Program-made: the position numbers and the translations under genes
The notes under the pieces: model-generated
Databases searched by the model: none
What the model was told of the DNA's origin: nothing
What the model saw: only the letters and a program-made list of their open reading frames with translations
Shown: piece after piece, positions 33,064-43,825 of the stretch
How the letters are laid out: the number at the start of each line of letters is the position of its first letter
Position numbering within the stretch: position 1 is the stretch's first letter
From: Alopecurus myosuroides
Lineage: Eukaryota; Streptophyta; Magnoliopsida; Poales; Poaceae
DNA length: 64,000 nt
NCBI GenBank assembly: GCA_028641055.1
Contig: CM054058.1
Span: 86,811,927 to 86,875,926, forward strand
Reading direction: 5' to 3'

Positions 33064-36000
33064 ATGTTGGCAACCATGCATATAAGCACAAGCACCGTGG
33101 CTAGATTTATGAAACATGCGACGGACGAAATGTTTCGAAATAGCATGACGGAGATAAGATGTCCTTGTCGAAGATGCAAACTGAAACACTTGATCAGATA
33201 CGATTCTGGTGACTTGGAGTCGCACCTTATCCGTCGTGGTTTTATGGATGGCTACACTCTTTACCGTGATGAAGATGAAGAGTCGCCCGGACATGATGAA
33301 GGACATAATGATCAAGATGAAGGACATGATCATAATCAAGACGAACGACATCGTGATGAAGATGTCGGACATGATCATAATCAAGACGAAGGACATCATG
33401 ATGAAGATGTCGTGACATCGTCGTTGGACTGGGTGCGGGACCCTCATGTCCAAGCTCTGCTTCTCAAGGAGACTAGCAACACCAGAGCTGCTGCTAGAGA
33501 GAAATCGAAGTTGTCGCAACTGGAGATAGACGCCGTTACTCCATTGTATGAAGGATGCGTGAGCGAGGATACCCGTCTGAACGTAACGTTAAGGACCCTC
33601 GAGATGAAGACAAAACACCGATGGACCGATGCGAGCTACGATGAGAACATGGCATTCTGGCACGGCCGTCTTCCCACGGGGAACAAGTGTCCAACGAGCA
33701 TCGAGGAGGCGAAAAAAGTCGTGTGCCCTCTGGATTTACCTCACGTGAAATACCATGCTTGCATTAATGACTGCATCATCTATCGGGGCGCGGACGCGGA
33801 GAAAACCATATGCCCGGTGTGCGACGCAACTCGATACAAGACAGGGAAGAAGGCCTCTCCTCGAAAAGTGGTGTGGTACTTTCCGATAACTTCCCGTCTG
33901 CAGCGGTATTTCGCAGACCCCACACAGGCGAAGCTCATGCGATGGCACGCGGAAAGGAAGAAGCCAGAAGAGCATGATGGAACCGATCCGGAGAATGATG
34001 ACACGATGCTGACACACCCCTCAGATGCTAGCCAGTGGAAGGCGCTAGACATCGAATACCCCGAATTCGGCGACGATCCAAGAAACATCAGGTTGTGCAT
34101 GAGTACGGATGGATTAAATCCTTTTGGCAACCAGAGCAGCACCCATAGCACCTGGCCCGTGTTTGTATGTATATACAACCTACCCCCCTGGTTGTGCTTG
34201 AAGAGGAAGTACATACAGATGAGTATGCTTATTCAAGGGCCGAAACAACCAGGTAACGACATCAATCTGTATGGCCAGTTGTTGGAAGAGGAGCTAGCCA
34301 CGTTATGGGACGAGCCAGCCAATACGTGGGACGCCTATGGAGAAACGTTTTTCCCAATGAGAGCCGCGCTCATCACGACGGTGCATGACTACCTCGGTTA
34401 CGGATATGTCGCGGGGCAGGTGACGCACGGATTCTGTGCATGCGTTAGGTGCATGGATGACACTACGTATCTCCAGCTAGAGAGAAACCCCGGGTCTTCG
34501 AAAACCGTGTTCTTGGGGCATCGAAGGTGGCTTCGCAAGGATGACCCGTGGAGAAAACGCAAAGATCTGTTCAACAATGAAGTTGAGATGCGAAGAGCCC
34601 CACGTCAAAGGAGCGGCGAGGAAATCGACGAGCTGTTGAAGAACTGGAAAGAGTGCCCTGCGCCGGGAAAGAAGCGAAAGGCGCCGGCGCCGTTGGAGGG
34701 TGTATGGAAAACAAGGTCTGTTCTCTGGGACCTGAGGTACTGGAAGATTCTCCGCACACCCCACTGCCTTGACCTCATGCATATCACGAAAAACGTGTGC
34801 GAGAGTCTGCTTGGCACCCTGCTCAACATGCCGGAGAGGACCAAAGATGGGCCGAAAGCAAGGAACGACTTGAGATTTTTGAATATCAGGGGCGAGCTCC
34901 ACGGAGGAAAACCGGATGATGATGACGATGACGATGACGATGTGTTAGATGGGACGGAAGGTCGCCGCAAGGGCAAAAAGGCCAAGAAGACGGAATATTA
35001 CTGTCCCCCTTCGTGCTTCACGCTATGCGAGAAGGAGATCGACCAATTCTTCAAGTGCCTCCTTGGAGTCAAATTTCCTTACGGTTATGCGGGGAAGATA
35101 AGAAGATACCTAGACGTACCAAAGCAGAAGTTCAGCGGAATGAAGTCTCACGACTGTCACGTGATGATGACGCAGATACTTCCAGTTGCAATTCGAGGGA
35201 TAATGGACGAGCACGTCCGCGAAACGCTGTTTGGACTCTGCAACTTTTTTGACGTCATCTCTCGAAAGTCGATTGGCGTGAAAAAACTCGCAAGGCTACA
35301 TGAAGAGATCGTGGTGATACTATGCGAGCTTGAGATATACTTCCCGCCAGCATTCTTCGACATTATGGTGCATCTCCTTGTCCATGTCGTGGATGATATC
35401 ATCCAGCTCGGGCCGCCGTTTTTACACTCCATGATGGCGTTCGAAAGGATGAATGGTTCCATCAAAGGATACGTCCGCAACAGGGCCCGTCCAGACGCAA
35501 GCATTGCCAAGGGCTTTCTGACAGAGGAGTGCATCTCTTTCTGCACGAATTTTCTAGACAAAGATGAGAACCCTGGTCTGCCCGTAAACAGGCACTTTGG
35601 CAGGCTCGGTGGATGGGGACACCGCGAGGGCCAGCGCGAAATGAATGTCGACTTTCAGGGCCGACGCAACGACTTTGACAGAGCAAACCTAGTCGCGCTA
35701 CAACATCTAACAGTGGTCGATCCTTGGTTGGAAAAGCACAAATTGCTAATCGCGAAGTATTACAGTGACCGGGGTCAACATAGGACCGAAGCAGAAATAA
35801 TCAGAGAGCACAACATCCATTTCACACAGTGGTTCAGGGAGAAGATTATGACCGATCAACCGGAGACGCCTTATTCTGAAGAAGAAAAACTCATACTCAC
35901 ATTGTCACAAGGCCCCGCACATAACCTCATGACATATCAGGCATACGATATCAATGGTTACACATTCTACACAGCAAATAAGGACCGGAACTGCGAATAC

Positions 36001-36525
36001 CAGAACTCGGGGGTAACGATGGAATCATTAACAGGTGACGTCAAGGAAAGATACTATGGTAGGATCGACGAGATATGCGAACTCGACTGCTGCGGAGAGA
36101 AGGTGCCAATGTTCCGTGTCACATGGGCAAAGAGCGTCAGGAAAGAAGGACAATATTTCACCACCATGGTGATACCTGAAGCCAAATCCGGCACGAATGT
36201 CACCGCAAAAAATGAGCCATGGGTCTTGGCTAACAAAGTGGACCAATGCTTCTTCATTACTGACCCGACAAGGCCTAGCCGTGTTGTCATGCGGAGAGGC
36301 AAAAGAAACATCATCGGAATGGATGGAGTAGCCAACGAGCAAGACTTTGACCAGTACGGCGACCCGAAAATGGAAGATGACAATGACGATGGAACGAAAT
36401 ACACAACAAGAAGAAGCAGGACAACACTACCTACGGGTCGCCCATTCCACCGAAGAAGTCACGGTGTTCCGGGACTGAATTACTCAACCGCGACAAAGAA
36501 GGGAAAGAAAATTGTAAAACGCTAG
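33064..36525 (+). CDS. CACTA-C TnpD-type transposase, intact ORF (1153 aa)
   Basis: The open frame is unbroken. The first ATG is used, but the true start could be upstream in a spliced exon, because relatives have more sequence before the zinc region. Order: Transpos_assoc-like region with IRCPCRRCK (about 30-40); a His/Asp repeat spacer (about 75-117); a Cys pair region CINDC...CPVC (about 233-262); the Transposase_21 core with STDGLNPFG and GPKQPGNDIN; DUF4218-like SHDCHVMMTQIL (about 695); DUF4216-like C-terminal part with NSGVTMES; a basic end. Candidate catalytic acids by position in CACTA transposases: Asp349 (STDG), Asp570 (CLDLMH), Glu794 (AFERMN). It acts in the nucleus on the TIRs. 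Length and completeness contrast with the two broken relatives in this window. Confidence 0.9.
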   Translation: MLATMHISTSTVARFMKHATDEMFRNSMTEIRCPCRRCKLKHLIRYDSGDLESHLIRRGFMDGYTLYRDEDEESPGHDEGHNDQDEGHDHNQDERHRDEDVGHDHNQDEGHHDEDVVTSSLDWVRDPHVQALLLKETSNTRAAAREKSKLSQLEIDAVTPLYEGCVSEDTRLNVTLRTLEMKTKHRWTDASYDENMAFWHGRLPTGNKCPTSIEEAKKVVCPLDLPHVKYHACINDCIIYRGADAEKTICPVCDATRYKTGKKASPRKVVWYFPITSRLQRYFADPTQAKLMRWHAERKKPEEHDGTDPENDDTMLTHPSDASQWKALDIEYPEFGDDPRNIRLCMSTDGLNPFGNQSSTHSTWPVFVCIYNLPPWLCLKRKYIQMSMLIQGPKQPGNDINLYGQLLEEELATLWDEPANTWDAYGETFFPMRAALITTVHDYLGYGYVAGQVTHGFCACVRCMDDTTYLQLERNPGSSKTVFLGHRRWLRKDDPWRKRKDLFNNEVEMRRAPRQRSGEEIDELLKNWKECPAPGKKRKAPAPLEGVWKTRSVLWDLRYWKILRTPHCLDLMHITKNVCESLLGTLLNMPERTKDGPKARNDLRFLNIRGELHGGKPDDDDDDDDDVLDGTEGRRKGKKAKKTEYYCPPSCFTLCEKEIDQFFKCLLGVKFPYGYAGKIRRYLDVPKQKFSGMKSHDCHVMMTQILPVAIRGIMDEHVRETLFGLCNFFDVISRKSIGVKKLARLHEEIVVILCELEIYFPPAFFDIMVHLLVHVVDDIIQLGPPFLHSMMAFERMNGSIKGYVRNRARPDASIAKGFLTEECISFCTNFLDKDENPGLPVNRHFGRLGGWGHREGQREMNVDFQGRRNDFDRANLVALQHLTVVDPWLEKHKLLIAKYYSDRGQHRTEAEIIREHNIHFTQWFREKIMTDQPETPYSEEEKLILTLSQGPAHNLMTYQAYDINGYTFYTANKDRNCEYQNSGVTMESLTGDVKERYYGRIDEICELDCCGEKVPMFRVTWAKSVRKEGQYFTTMVIPEAKSGTNVTAKNEPWVLANKVDQCFFITDPTRPSRVVMRRGKRNIIGMDGVANEQDFDQYGDPKMEDDNDDGTKYTTRRSRTTLPTGRPFHRRSHGVPGLNYSTATKKGKKIVKR

Positions 36526-36783
36526 CTAGAGCTACAAGAATCATTATGTTGCCATGTGTGTGCATGAATTCGACAAAATTAAGATGATGTAATAAGAATA
36601 TTTGAGATTTTATGACATCTAAATTAATCAACACTTTATTTGAGATTTTTTGCATTTATATCGATTTTGCAAATTTCATTATATTTACATCTATGTTGAT
36701 CTACTATAATTTGCTATGTATATATTTATTTATATATTGATTTATTTTGAACCATTTTGTAAGAAATAAAAAATAAAAAATTT

Positions 36784-36845
36784 TGGGGGTGGACAGGAGT
36801 CGAACCCTGGTGGGAGGCTAGGCAGGAAGCGCACTAGCCACTGGG
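36784..36845 (-). other. tRNA-like / SINE-like relic
   Basis: The minus strand carries a perfect pol III B-box GGTTCGACTCC about 34 nt after an A-box-like TGGCTAGTGCG, between short complementary ends CCCCAGTGG and CCACCCCC. It lacks a proper cloverleaf and anticodon stem as far as I can read, so it is not called a tRNA gene. Confidence 0.4.
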
Positions 36846-36894
36846 GTAAGTATCAGTTGTTGATACCTACCCACGCGCAGTTCTTTTATGTAGA

Positions 36895-37075
36895 TACTAC
36901 CGATAGGCGTGGCGCACCTCCATCTTGTGCGCCACAGTTAGCTTAGGCGCGACGCACTTTTCGTAGGTACGTCACGAATAGCTTACGCGCGACGCGCGGT
37001 TAGTTGGTGCGCCACGGTTACTTTAAGCGCGACGCACCTCCCCTCGGTGCGTCACCGCTATCCTCTTCTATAGCA
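36895..37075. repeat. Internal CACTA-C motif cluster
   Basis: At least seven copies of the terminal motif (GGCGCACC, GGTGCGCCAC, GCGCGACGCACC and variants) lie between transposase and ORF2. They match the arrays at the two ends of the element. Confidence 0.88.
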
Positions 37076-37171
37076 CGTACGGGGTCGTTCCCCTCTGCTT
37101 CTTCCTCTTCTCCAATCTCGATCTGAAAGAACCACCGTCGCCTCCATTCCCCTTCCACGACGCCGTGTGCA

Positions 37172-37262
37172 GCTGCCCAGCGCCCTAGCCCTAGCCACCG
37201 CTGCCCAGCGCCCTAGCCCTAGCCACCGCCGCCCAGCGCCCTAGCCCTAGCCACCGCTGCCC
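37172..37262. repeat. 28-bp tandem repeat in the ORF2 leader
   Basis: Three near-identical units CTGCCCAGCGCCCTAGCCCT plus 8 bp, followed by a decayed unit. GC-rich and untranslated in the proposed model. Confidence 0.85.
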
Positions 37263-38820
37263 TCCCGCCCTAGCCACCGCACGCCCACCGCTGCCCTAGC
37301 CACCGCTGCCCAGCACCGTAGCCGCCCACCGCCCAGGAGGAGGGGAGTCGCGCCGCCGTCCACGACAAGGAGGAGGACGAGGAGCGGCGCCGCCATCCAC
37401 CTACAGGAGCGCCAAGGCCTCCGTCTTCCACGACGTCGTGTGCAGCTGCAGGCCTGCCAAGGACGACGGCTTCTTCCCCTTCCACGACGCCGTGTGCAGC
37501 TGCGTGAACGACTATAACGAGCCCTAGGTAAGACCCCTCCTCCTCCCCTCCCGCCATGTTCTTGTTCCTCCTTGCCCTGTTCTTGTTCCTGTTCTTGTAC
37601 CTGCGTGAACAACGAAGAATGGAAGAAACCTGAAGCTTTTCGTGTGCATTGGCCCTAGGTGTGGGCTAGCTGTTCATGCCATCTGGATTTTAGACAGTGA
37701 CCAGGCTAGATTTGTTGTGATATGGTACTATAAAACATCGTATGCCAATTTGTGGTGTGGGCATCGAGTTGCTGAATGATGCCAATAGAGTTAATCTTCA
37801 AACAATTGTTGTGTGCTCAGGAAGCGGTAGGTACCATTTGTGATTTCATCTCTCGGTAGTAACAGAGCACACAAATTTTTGTGTCCGTCAGAATAGTAGG
37901 CCAAGTTGGTGTGGTATGTGCACCGCGACGAGGAGCAGAGCGCAGCCTTGTGTGTACTTGTACGACGAGTAACTCGCCTCAGCTGTTTTTTTGTTTGTTT
38001 TATTTCTTTGGAAGCAAAAAAGCTAGGAGCTGGATTTGTTGTATGAGTATCATCTGCTTTGATTGTGAGTCTGTGAGCTGGTTTTGTGACGACGATGAGT
38101 AGTTAAGCTTTGTTGAAGTAGATGTAGAGAAATGAGGAGGAGCAGCTTGTGTAGTGGGAGCGGGACGAATTTCAGCCAGTGTAATGGGAGTAGGAATAAT
38201 ATCTTAACTATGTCCTGCTGATAATTAGGCGATCCTCGAGGCCATTCGGTGGGTCAAAATTAGATATGTGTATGGAGAGAAAACTAACTGTGCCTGTCAC
38301 CATATAGTCACTTTCTGTTAATTGCATGTTGAGCTCTGTCAACCATATAGCTCTGCTCATACGTTACTTTTTGTTTGTTCTTGGTCGAATTAGTGGATCT
38401 TGTGTCCTCCTCGCTCCTGCTGCCGTTACTTGGTTTTTCTTCTTCTCTGGAGGTAGCAGGGACGTCTTGCTGGCATGTGAATTCCTGCAGCTTAATTTGC
38501 CTCCTACTTTTAATTGCATAGAACATAACAGTGCACAGTAAGAAGACTGATTATTATTTAATAAGCATGCAAACATGTCATAACAGTGCACAGTAAGTTA
38601 GGAATGGCAAGTTGATCAGGCCTGCTACTTCAGTTCCTAGCTTGGCCTTGTGATGATTCCACTGGATCTGTGATTTCACTGGTTCCTGGTGGTTGGATTA
38701 ACTTGTGGAGATTTATTTGTGGTGAAGGTTTTTGTTGTATGTGCTTGAGCTGTGTGCTTGAATCATGTTTTGGAAATCTTTCCGGCCATCGAGCCGGTTA
38801 AAACTTTGCAGGGATTCAAA

Positions 38821-38922
38821 TGAGTTGCCCATTTTCGCCGAAATGTTGATTAATTTCCGTTTCGGCGAGAATCGAGCACTCTAGTGTTAGAAAATTAGCA
38901 AAGGTCATGCCAAAATTTTCCC
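38821..38922 (+). promoter_or_regulatory. Conserved hairpin module, CACTA-C ORF2 copy
   Basis: The arms are CGCCGAAA (38836-38843) and TTTCGGCG (38860-38867), 8 perfect pairs, and loop TGTTGATTAATTTCCG. Then AGCAAAGGTCATGCCAAAA. It ends about 90 nt before the ORF2 ATG, just inside the likely 5' intron. Confidence 0.72.
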
Positions 38923-39014
38923 TTGAATTTAGGACTAAGCCGTTTTCCCGTGATCGAGTAATATGTCGATTTTTTGTTTCCTTTAGATTAACCAATAATT
39001 TCCCCCTTCAGAAC

Positions 39015-42000
39015 ATGGCACACGACGACGAGGCCGGCGGTTCTAAGCCGTTCTGGCAAATCACCGACGAAGAAGATGAGCAATACGACCCGACGGCGGA
39101 TGCCTGGGCTGACGCGGACACTAGCGGTGGCAAGGAGGATGACGCCACGACTAGTGGCGCCGGTGATACCACTAGTGGCGCCGCCGGCGGAAATGACACC
39201 ACTGATGCCGGCGGTCAGACAGATGGTGGTAGAAAAGCCAACAAGAAGAGGAAACGGAAAAGTAACACTCTCCGCACCTACCGTGAAGAGATCACGGAAA
39301 TTGATAGCTTTGGGTATCCAATCGCGCCCGAGGCGGTGGTCAAAGGATTCGGCAACCAGATTGGTTGCATTGTCCGGGACACTGTCAGGATCTTAACCGA
39401 TGATCTAAGGAAAAAAGAGAATGAACATTATCAGGTTCTTCTCTTTAGAAAGCTGCACGGACGATATTTGTACCCGCATCGGCCAGACGAGCCGTTTAAG
39501 TACAATAACGACAATCTGGCGGGGAATATAGTCAACCACTGCGCCATTGGTAAGATGAACACCGCCTTGGCCAACTGGAAACACCGGGTGAAGGTTAAGG
39601 TCTTGGACCCCAAAAATAGCCTGCAGGATGTTTTAGCGAGTGAGCCGAGAATCACCGAAGATGAACTCGGGGACTTCAAGGTACTTTGCCAGAGCGAAGT
39701 CGCCAAGGCTAACGCTGATTGGGGGCAGAGGATGCGGAAGTTGAACATTGGTTCCCACAAACTGGGATGCGGCGGTTACAGAGCGGCGATTCCCAATTGG
39801 GAGAAGGAGGACGCCAAACGTGCAGAACAGGGCATCCCTGACCCTCTCGCAAAGTACTCGCCGCGGACGAAAAACTTCATCAGGGCCCGGTTTACATATG
39901 ACCCGGTAGCTAATGAGTATACTACCGATGATGAGAAGGTGAAGACGTTGTATGACAACTTGGTAAGTAAATACACCACCCTAGTTAGTTTGCTCTCGAC
40001 GATCTAGTCGATTGCATTATAGTGTACTGGTGGAATTCTAAACGGTTCACGCTAATTGTGCAGAACTTATAAACCGAAAGTGGTGGAACCTCGTCATCCA
40101 TGCCGAGGCTGCACGGCCCGTGGGACGACAGTTTAAATAGGGCGGTGAACGTGACGCAGGGGAAGGAAAAGCACAAAAGGCCGTCAGGTGGCCGAGTTTG
40201 TGGCCTGGGCACGACGACGAAGCTTAGAGAGTACTTCAAGGAGCCCAGGGAGGCGAGAAGGAATAGAAAGAGGACCATCGAAGATATCCAACGTGACGAA
40301 GCCCGCGATCGCGAGATTGCAGACCTCAAGGCCAAAGTTGCCGATATTCCTAATATTGTCAAAACAGCTTTGGCAGAACAAATGGGCAGCGTTTTGCCTA
40401 CCATCTACGATGTGGTTACTCGATGGAATGAAGGAGGTCGAGTGGGGCCGTGCCCGGTGCCTAGCGTGCAGGGCAGCAACTCAAGAGACTTGTCCAGAGT
40501 CTCGCCGGCCAACGCCACGATGGCGGACCCACTTGTGACTCCGCCCGCCTACACCACGGCGCCGATAGTGACTCCGCCCGCCTCTACCCGCCTGACCATC
40601 CGTTGCACGCCCATAGTGGGCGGTCCTCCGCCGAATGAAGAGCGTGCACCAACGAACAACCGCCGCCTGGCCATCGGTTCCACGCCCGCTGCCGGTTCTC
40701 CCTCGCCATTGAACAGTAGCACGCCCGCCGTCGTCGTTGGCCCCTCGCCACAAGAGGAGCTCGACGCCCTCGCCAGCCAGGTAAATAGTTAAGCGTTGGA
40801 GCGTCGATCTTCCTTTGCCTTAGACTGGCCTCTCTGACGCCCTGCATGTTTTCCGCAGAACGACGACGTTCCATGCACTCTGTTACACACAGTGGACGGC
40901 GTGTTGAAGGATGTTGTTGTGGGTATGATCGTTCAACCGTCAACCCGCAGGTTCCACAACAGGCCGATGCGCGAAGACGTATATAGAGTTCGAGTGCTTC
41001 GGGTGCTGGCGGGCTACGACGACTTGTTGCCTCCCATTCAACCCTACCAAGAAGAAGATGACCCCGATACCCTGACGCTGCTCCAGTGCATGCCTTGGAA
41101 CATGGAATGGCCGAAGAGCCAGATTCGCCTGGGGAAGAGGGGCGCCACCCCGCGGACATCGCCTCTAGAACTACCGGCGCGAGGCACCACCTCGAAGACA
41201 ACCCCTCTAGAAGCTCCGGAGCGGAGCCATGGCAAGACCGTCGCCGCGCCGTCGCCTACCCGTGACATGGAGATGGCACAAGACCAGGAGAATGACGTTA
41301 ATCTTGATGCCATGGATTTCATCGCTGATGACTTTGATGGCGGAGATTACGTTGCTCCTCCTCCAGAAGAACCCTACCATAGCACGGAGGCTCGTGGTGA
41401 GGCTCCTCCTGCGGATAAATCCAATTACAAGCGTCTCTTCGGTTCTCAGGAAGACACGCCTCCAGATGTCGGCCCCTGCACCGAGACTCAGAAAAGTGCG
41501 AAGGGTGGAGTTATTTTCAGCCCTAGCACAATCCGTAAGACGGCTAATGAGGAGATTGAGAAGGAGATCATTCCGAAAGCGCCGAAGCCGCGGAAAAGAG
41601 GACCTAGATCCAAGGCCGCAAAGTCCGCGAGCCAGCCTGCTAAGATGCCGCTCCGTGTTCAGGAGGGCCCACCTACATCTAAGCATACGAAGATGCATGT
41701 GATTGGTCAGCCTATGCTTAGCCAGAGCAAGCTCAAGGCCGCAAGTGGGGATATGCGGAGTTTGCATGACAGCATTCTTTTTCTTGAATTGCGCCTTCTT
41801 GAATCCAAGGATCCATCATACCCGGTTTTCATTGCCATGGTGCCAATGGACTTGGGCTTCGTCGAGTCAACCGGCGCGGATAGGATAGTACTGCGGTTTT
41901 CGGACATCTTCGATATGTTCCATAGCAATCCACTGCACTACTCCATGATCCGCCTATACTCGCTCAGTCTGGCGGTGCAAGTCATCAGGGATAATACACC

Positions 42001-42799
42001 GGGCATCGCGATAGCGGACCCCTTCTACATGCGCCACGACGTGTTGTGCGGCGTTGGGAACCAGGTAGTCGCGTCGACATATCTCCGGGACTTCATGCTG
42101 GCGAACCAGACCAAGGATTACATCCTCGTGCCTTACTTTGCCGGGTAAGTCAATATTATTAGCCGAATCGAAAGTGATTTTCTTTAGATTTTCATCGCTC
42201 CTTTCCAACACTTTGTTTGGATTGTTCCGCGCAGATATACACAATGCACACTCATCTGCATTTGTATCAGTCATTCGCATGCCACGTATCTCGACTCAGG
42301 GAGTGCGGTGAAGAAAGACTACTCCAACGTGAAGAAAGTTTTGGATAATGCTCTCACCGGCTACCACGCAAGGGGGGGAAAAATCACTAGGGAGAATGTC
42401 GTTCAGGGCGCTCGGGTGTTCACCCACACGACGACTTTCGCGTGCGTCAAGCAGCCGGCGGGCAGTAACCGAGACACCTACTATGTCCTCCATCATATGC
42501 GGGCGTATGTACGGGATCAACAGTTCCTTACCCTGCCTAGTCAAGTCGAACAATGGGCCTCCCGCTTGTCGATGGTCGGCGATGACAAGGTTAGAGAAGA
42601 GATATATGATATCCAGAAGTGCTTTGCCACGAAAATCGTTCATGAAGTGGTGAACAAGAGTGGGACATTTTACTGCCGGTTCAACATGCCGAACCGCGAC
42701 ATAGATACCTACCTAGCAACTACCTGTGACGACAGGCCCTTCATCACTCAGGACGGCTGTCCCGTTGTAATCCCTGGGAGGATGAGTCAGAAGGAGTGA
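39015..42799 (+). CDS. CACTA-C ORF2: four-exon accessory protein with Ulp1-like C-terminus
   Basis: Exons by GT/AG borders and frame: 39015-39962, 40064-40780, 40859-42144, 42235-42799; the sum is 3516 nt, divisible by three. The start MAHDDEAGGS matches CACTA-B ORF2 and lies 3 nt after a TTCAG acceptor. Exon 1: acidic Gly/Thr-rich segment, basic KKRKRK, GFGNQIGCIVRD, WEKEDAKRAEQGIPDP. Exon 2: helical IADLKAKVADI, then Pro/Ala/Thr-rich linker. Exons 3-4: conserved domain ending in a Ulp1-like fold with TLIC, TYLDSG, KQPAGSNRD and TYYVLHHMR. The catalytic His-Trp position reads Gln-Cys and the Cys position reads Asp, so peptidase activity is unlikely. Oddity: in-frame TAA at 40070-40072 near the start of exon 2, which no alternative AG/GT combination I tried avoids. 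Translation could also restart at ATG 40100. Role: probably the subterminal-motif-binding partner of the transposase (inferred). Confidence 0.72.
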
Positions 42800-42854
42800 G
42801 AACTATTGTAAGGCTTGCTACATTTTCCGAAATTAGTCGAACTCAATCGTTAGG

Positions 42855-43825
42855 GTTATGAATCGTCCATCGTGTAACAGATGCTTTATTATGTTAATGC
42901 TTAATTATCTTTCTTTTCATTATTGCGGTCTTACTTGTGATGGTCGTTCGATCTTTTGAATAAGTAAATGTCGATGATTAAAAGAGTTGGTTCACACTCA
43001 GATGGCCTAGGCGGTCCGTTGCGCCTTGTGATTTTCACAAAGTTAGGATCTTGTGCATCCCACTTGGCGCAGCGGCACCGCCTACGGCCGCTTGTATGTG
43101 TCCACCCTAAATATGAGGCACACATCGTTACGGTTATGAATCGTCCATTCTGTAACTGATGCTCAATTATGTCAATGCTTGATTATCTTGCATTTTATTA
43201 TTGCGGTCCTACTTGTGATGGTCGTTCGATCTTTTGAATAAGTAAATGCCGATGATTAAAAGAGTTGGTTCACACTCAGATGGCCCAGGTGGTCAGCTGC
43301 GCCTTGTGATTTTCACAAAGTTAGGATCTTGTGCATCCCACTTGGCGCAGCTGCACCACTTCGGCCGCTTGTATGTGTCCACTCTAAATATGAGGCACAC
43401 ATCGTTACGGTTATGAATCGTCCATTCTGTAACTGATGCTCAATTATGTCAATGCTTGATTATCTTGCTTTTATATTATTCCGGTCCTATGTTCGTTCGA
43501 TCTTTTGAATAAGTAAATGCCGATGATTAAAAGAGTTGGTTCACACTCAGATGGCCTAGGTGGTCCGTTGCGCCTTGTGATTTTCACAAAGTTAGGATCT
43601 TGTGCATCCCACTTGGCGCAGCGGCACCACCTACGGCCGCTTGTATGTGTCCACCCTAAATATGAGGCACACATCGTTACGGTTATGAATCGTCCATTCG
43701 TAACTGATGCTCAATTATGTCAATGCTTGATTATATTGCTTTTATATTATTCCGGTCCTATGTTCGTTCGATCTTTTGTATAAATGCCGATGATTAAAAG
43801 AGTTGGTTCACACTCAGATGGCCTT
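42855..43825. repeat. 271-278-bp tandem repeat array, about 3.5 units
   Basis: The landmark TCGTTCGATCTTTTG recurs at 42944, 43222, 43493 and 43764. Units share GATGATTAAAAGAGTTGGTT and CGTTACGGTTATGAATCGTC and are more than 90% alike by eye. The ORFs of 63-88 codons inside are repeat copies, not genes. The array fills the gap between ORF2 and the small gene at 43902. Confidence 0.92.

Larger units (their letters stand above)
36526..39014 (+). promoter_or_regulatory. CACTA-C intergenic region and ORF2 leader
   Basis: There is no coding gene. In order: an AT-rich transposase 3' flank (to about 36780); a tRNA-like relic (36784-36845); the internal motif cluster (36895-37075); a GC/CCT-rich probable first exon with a 28-bp tandem repeat; a GTAAGA donor near 37529; a likely 5' intron of about 1.5 kb ending TTCAG at about 39011; the hairpin module at 38821-38922. 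The spliced-leader model is inferred from donor and acceptor signals. Confidence 0.5.

Noticed and set aside
32692..33519. Minus-strand 275-codon ORF over the CACTA-C transposase start
   Set aside because: It is a shadow of the transposase frame and of its His/Asp repeat, with Ile/Met-rich composition and no domain.
36784..36845. Functional tRNA gene
   Set aside because: The A-box is imperfect and no clear anticodon stem or full cloverleaf was found.
42931..43783. Repeated small ORFs of 63-88 codons
   Set aside because: They are copies of the same frame in the 271-bp tandem units, not genes.
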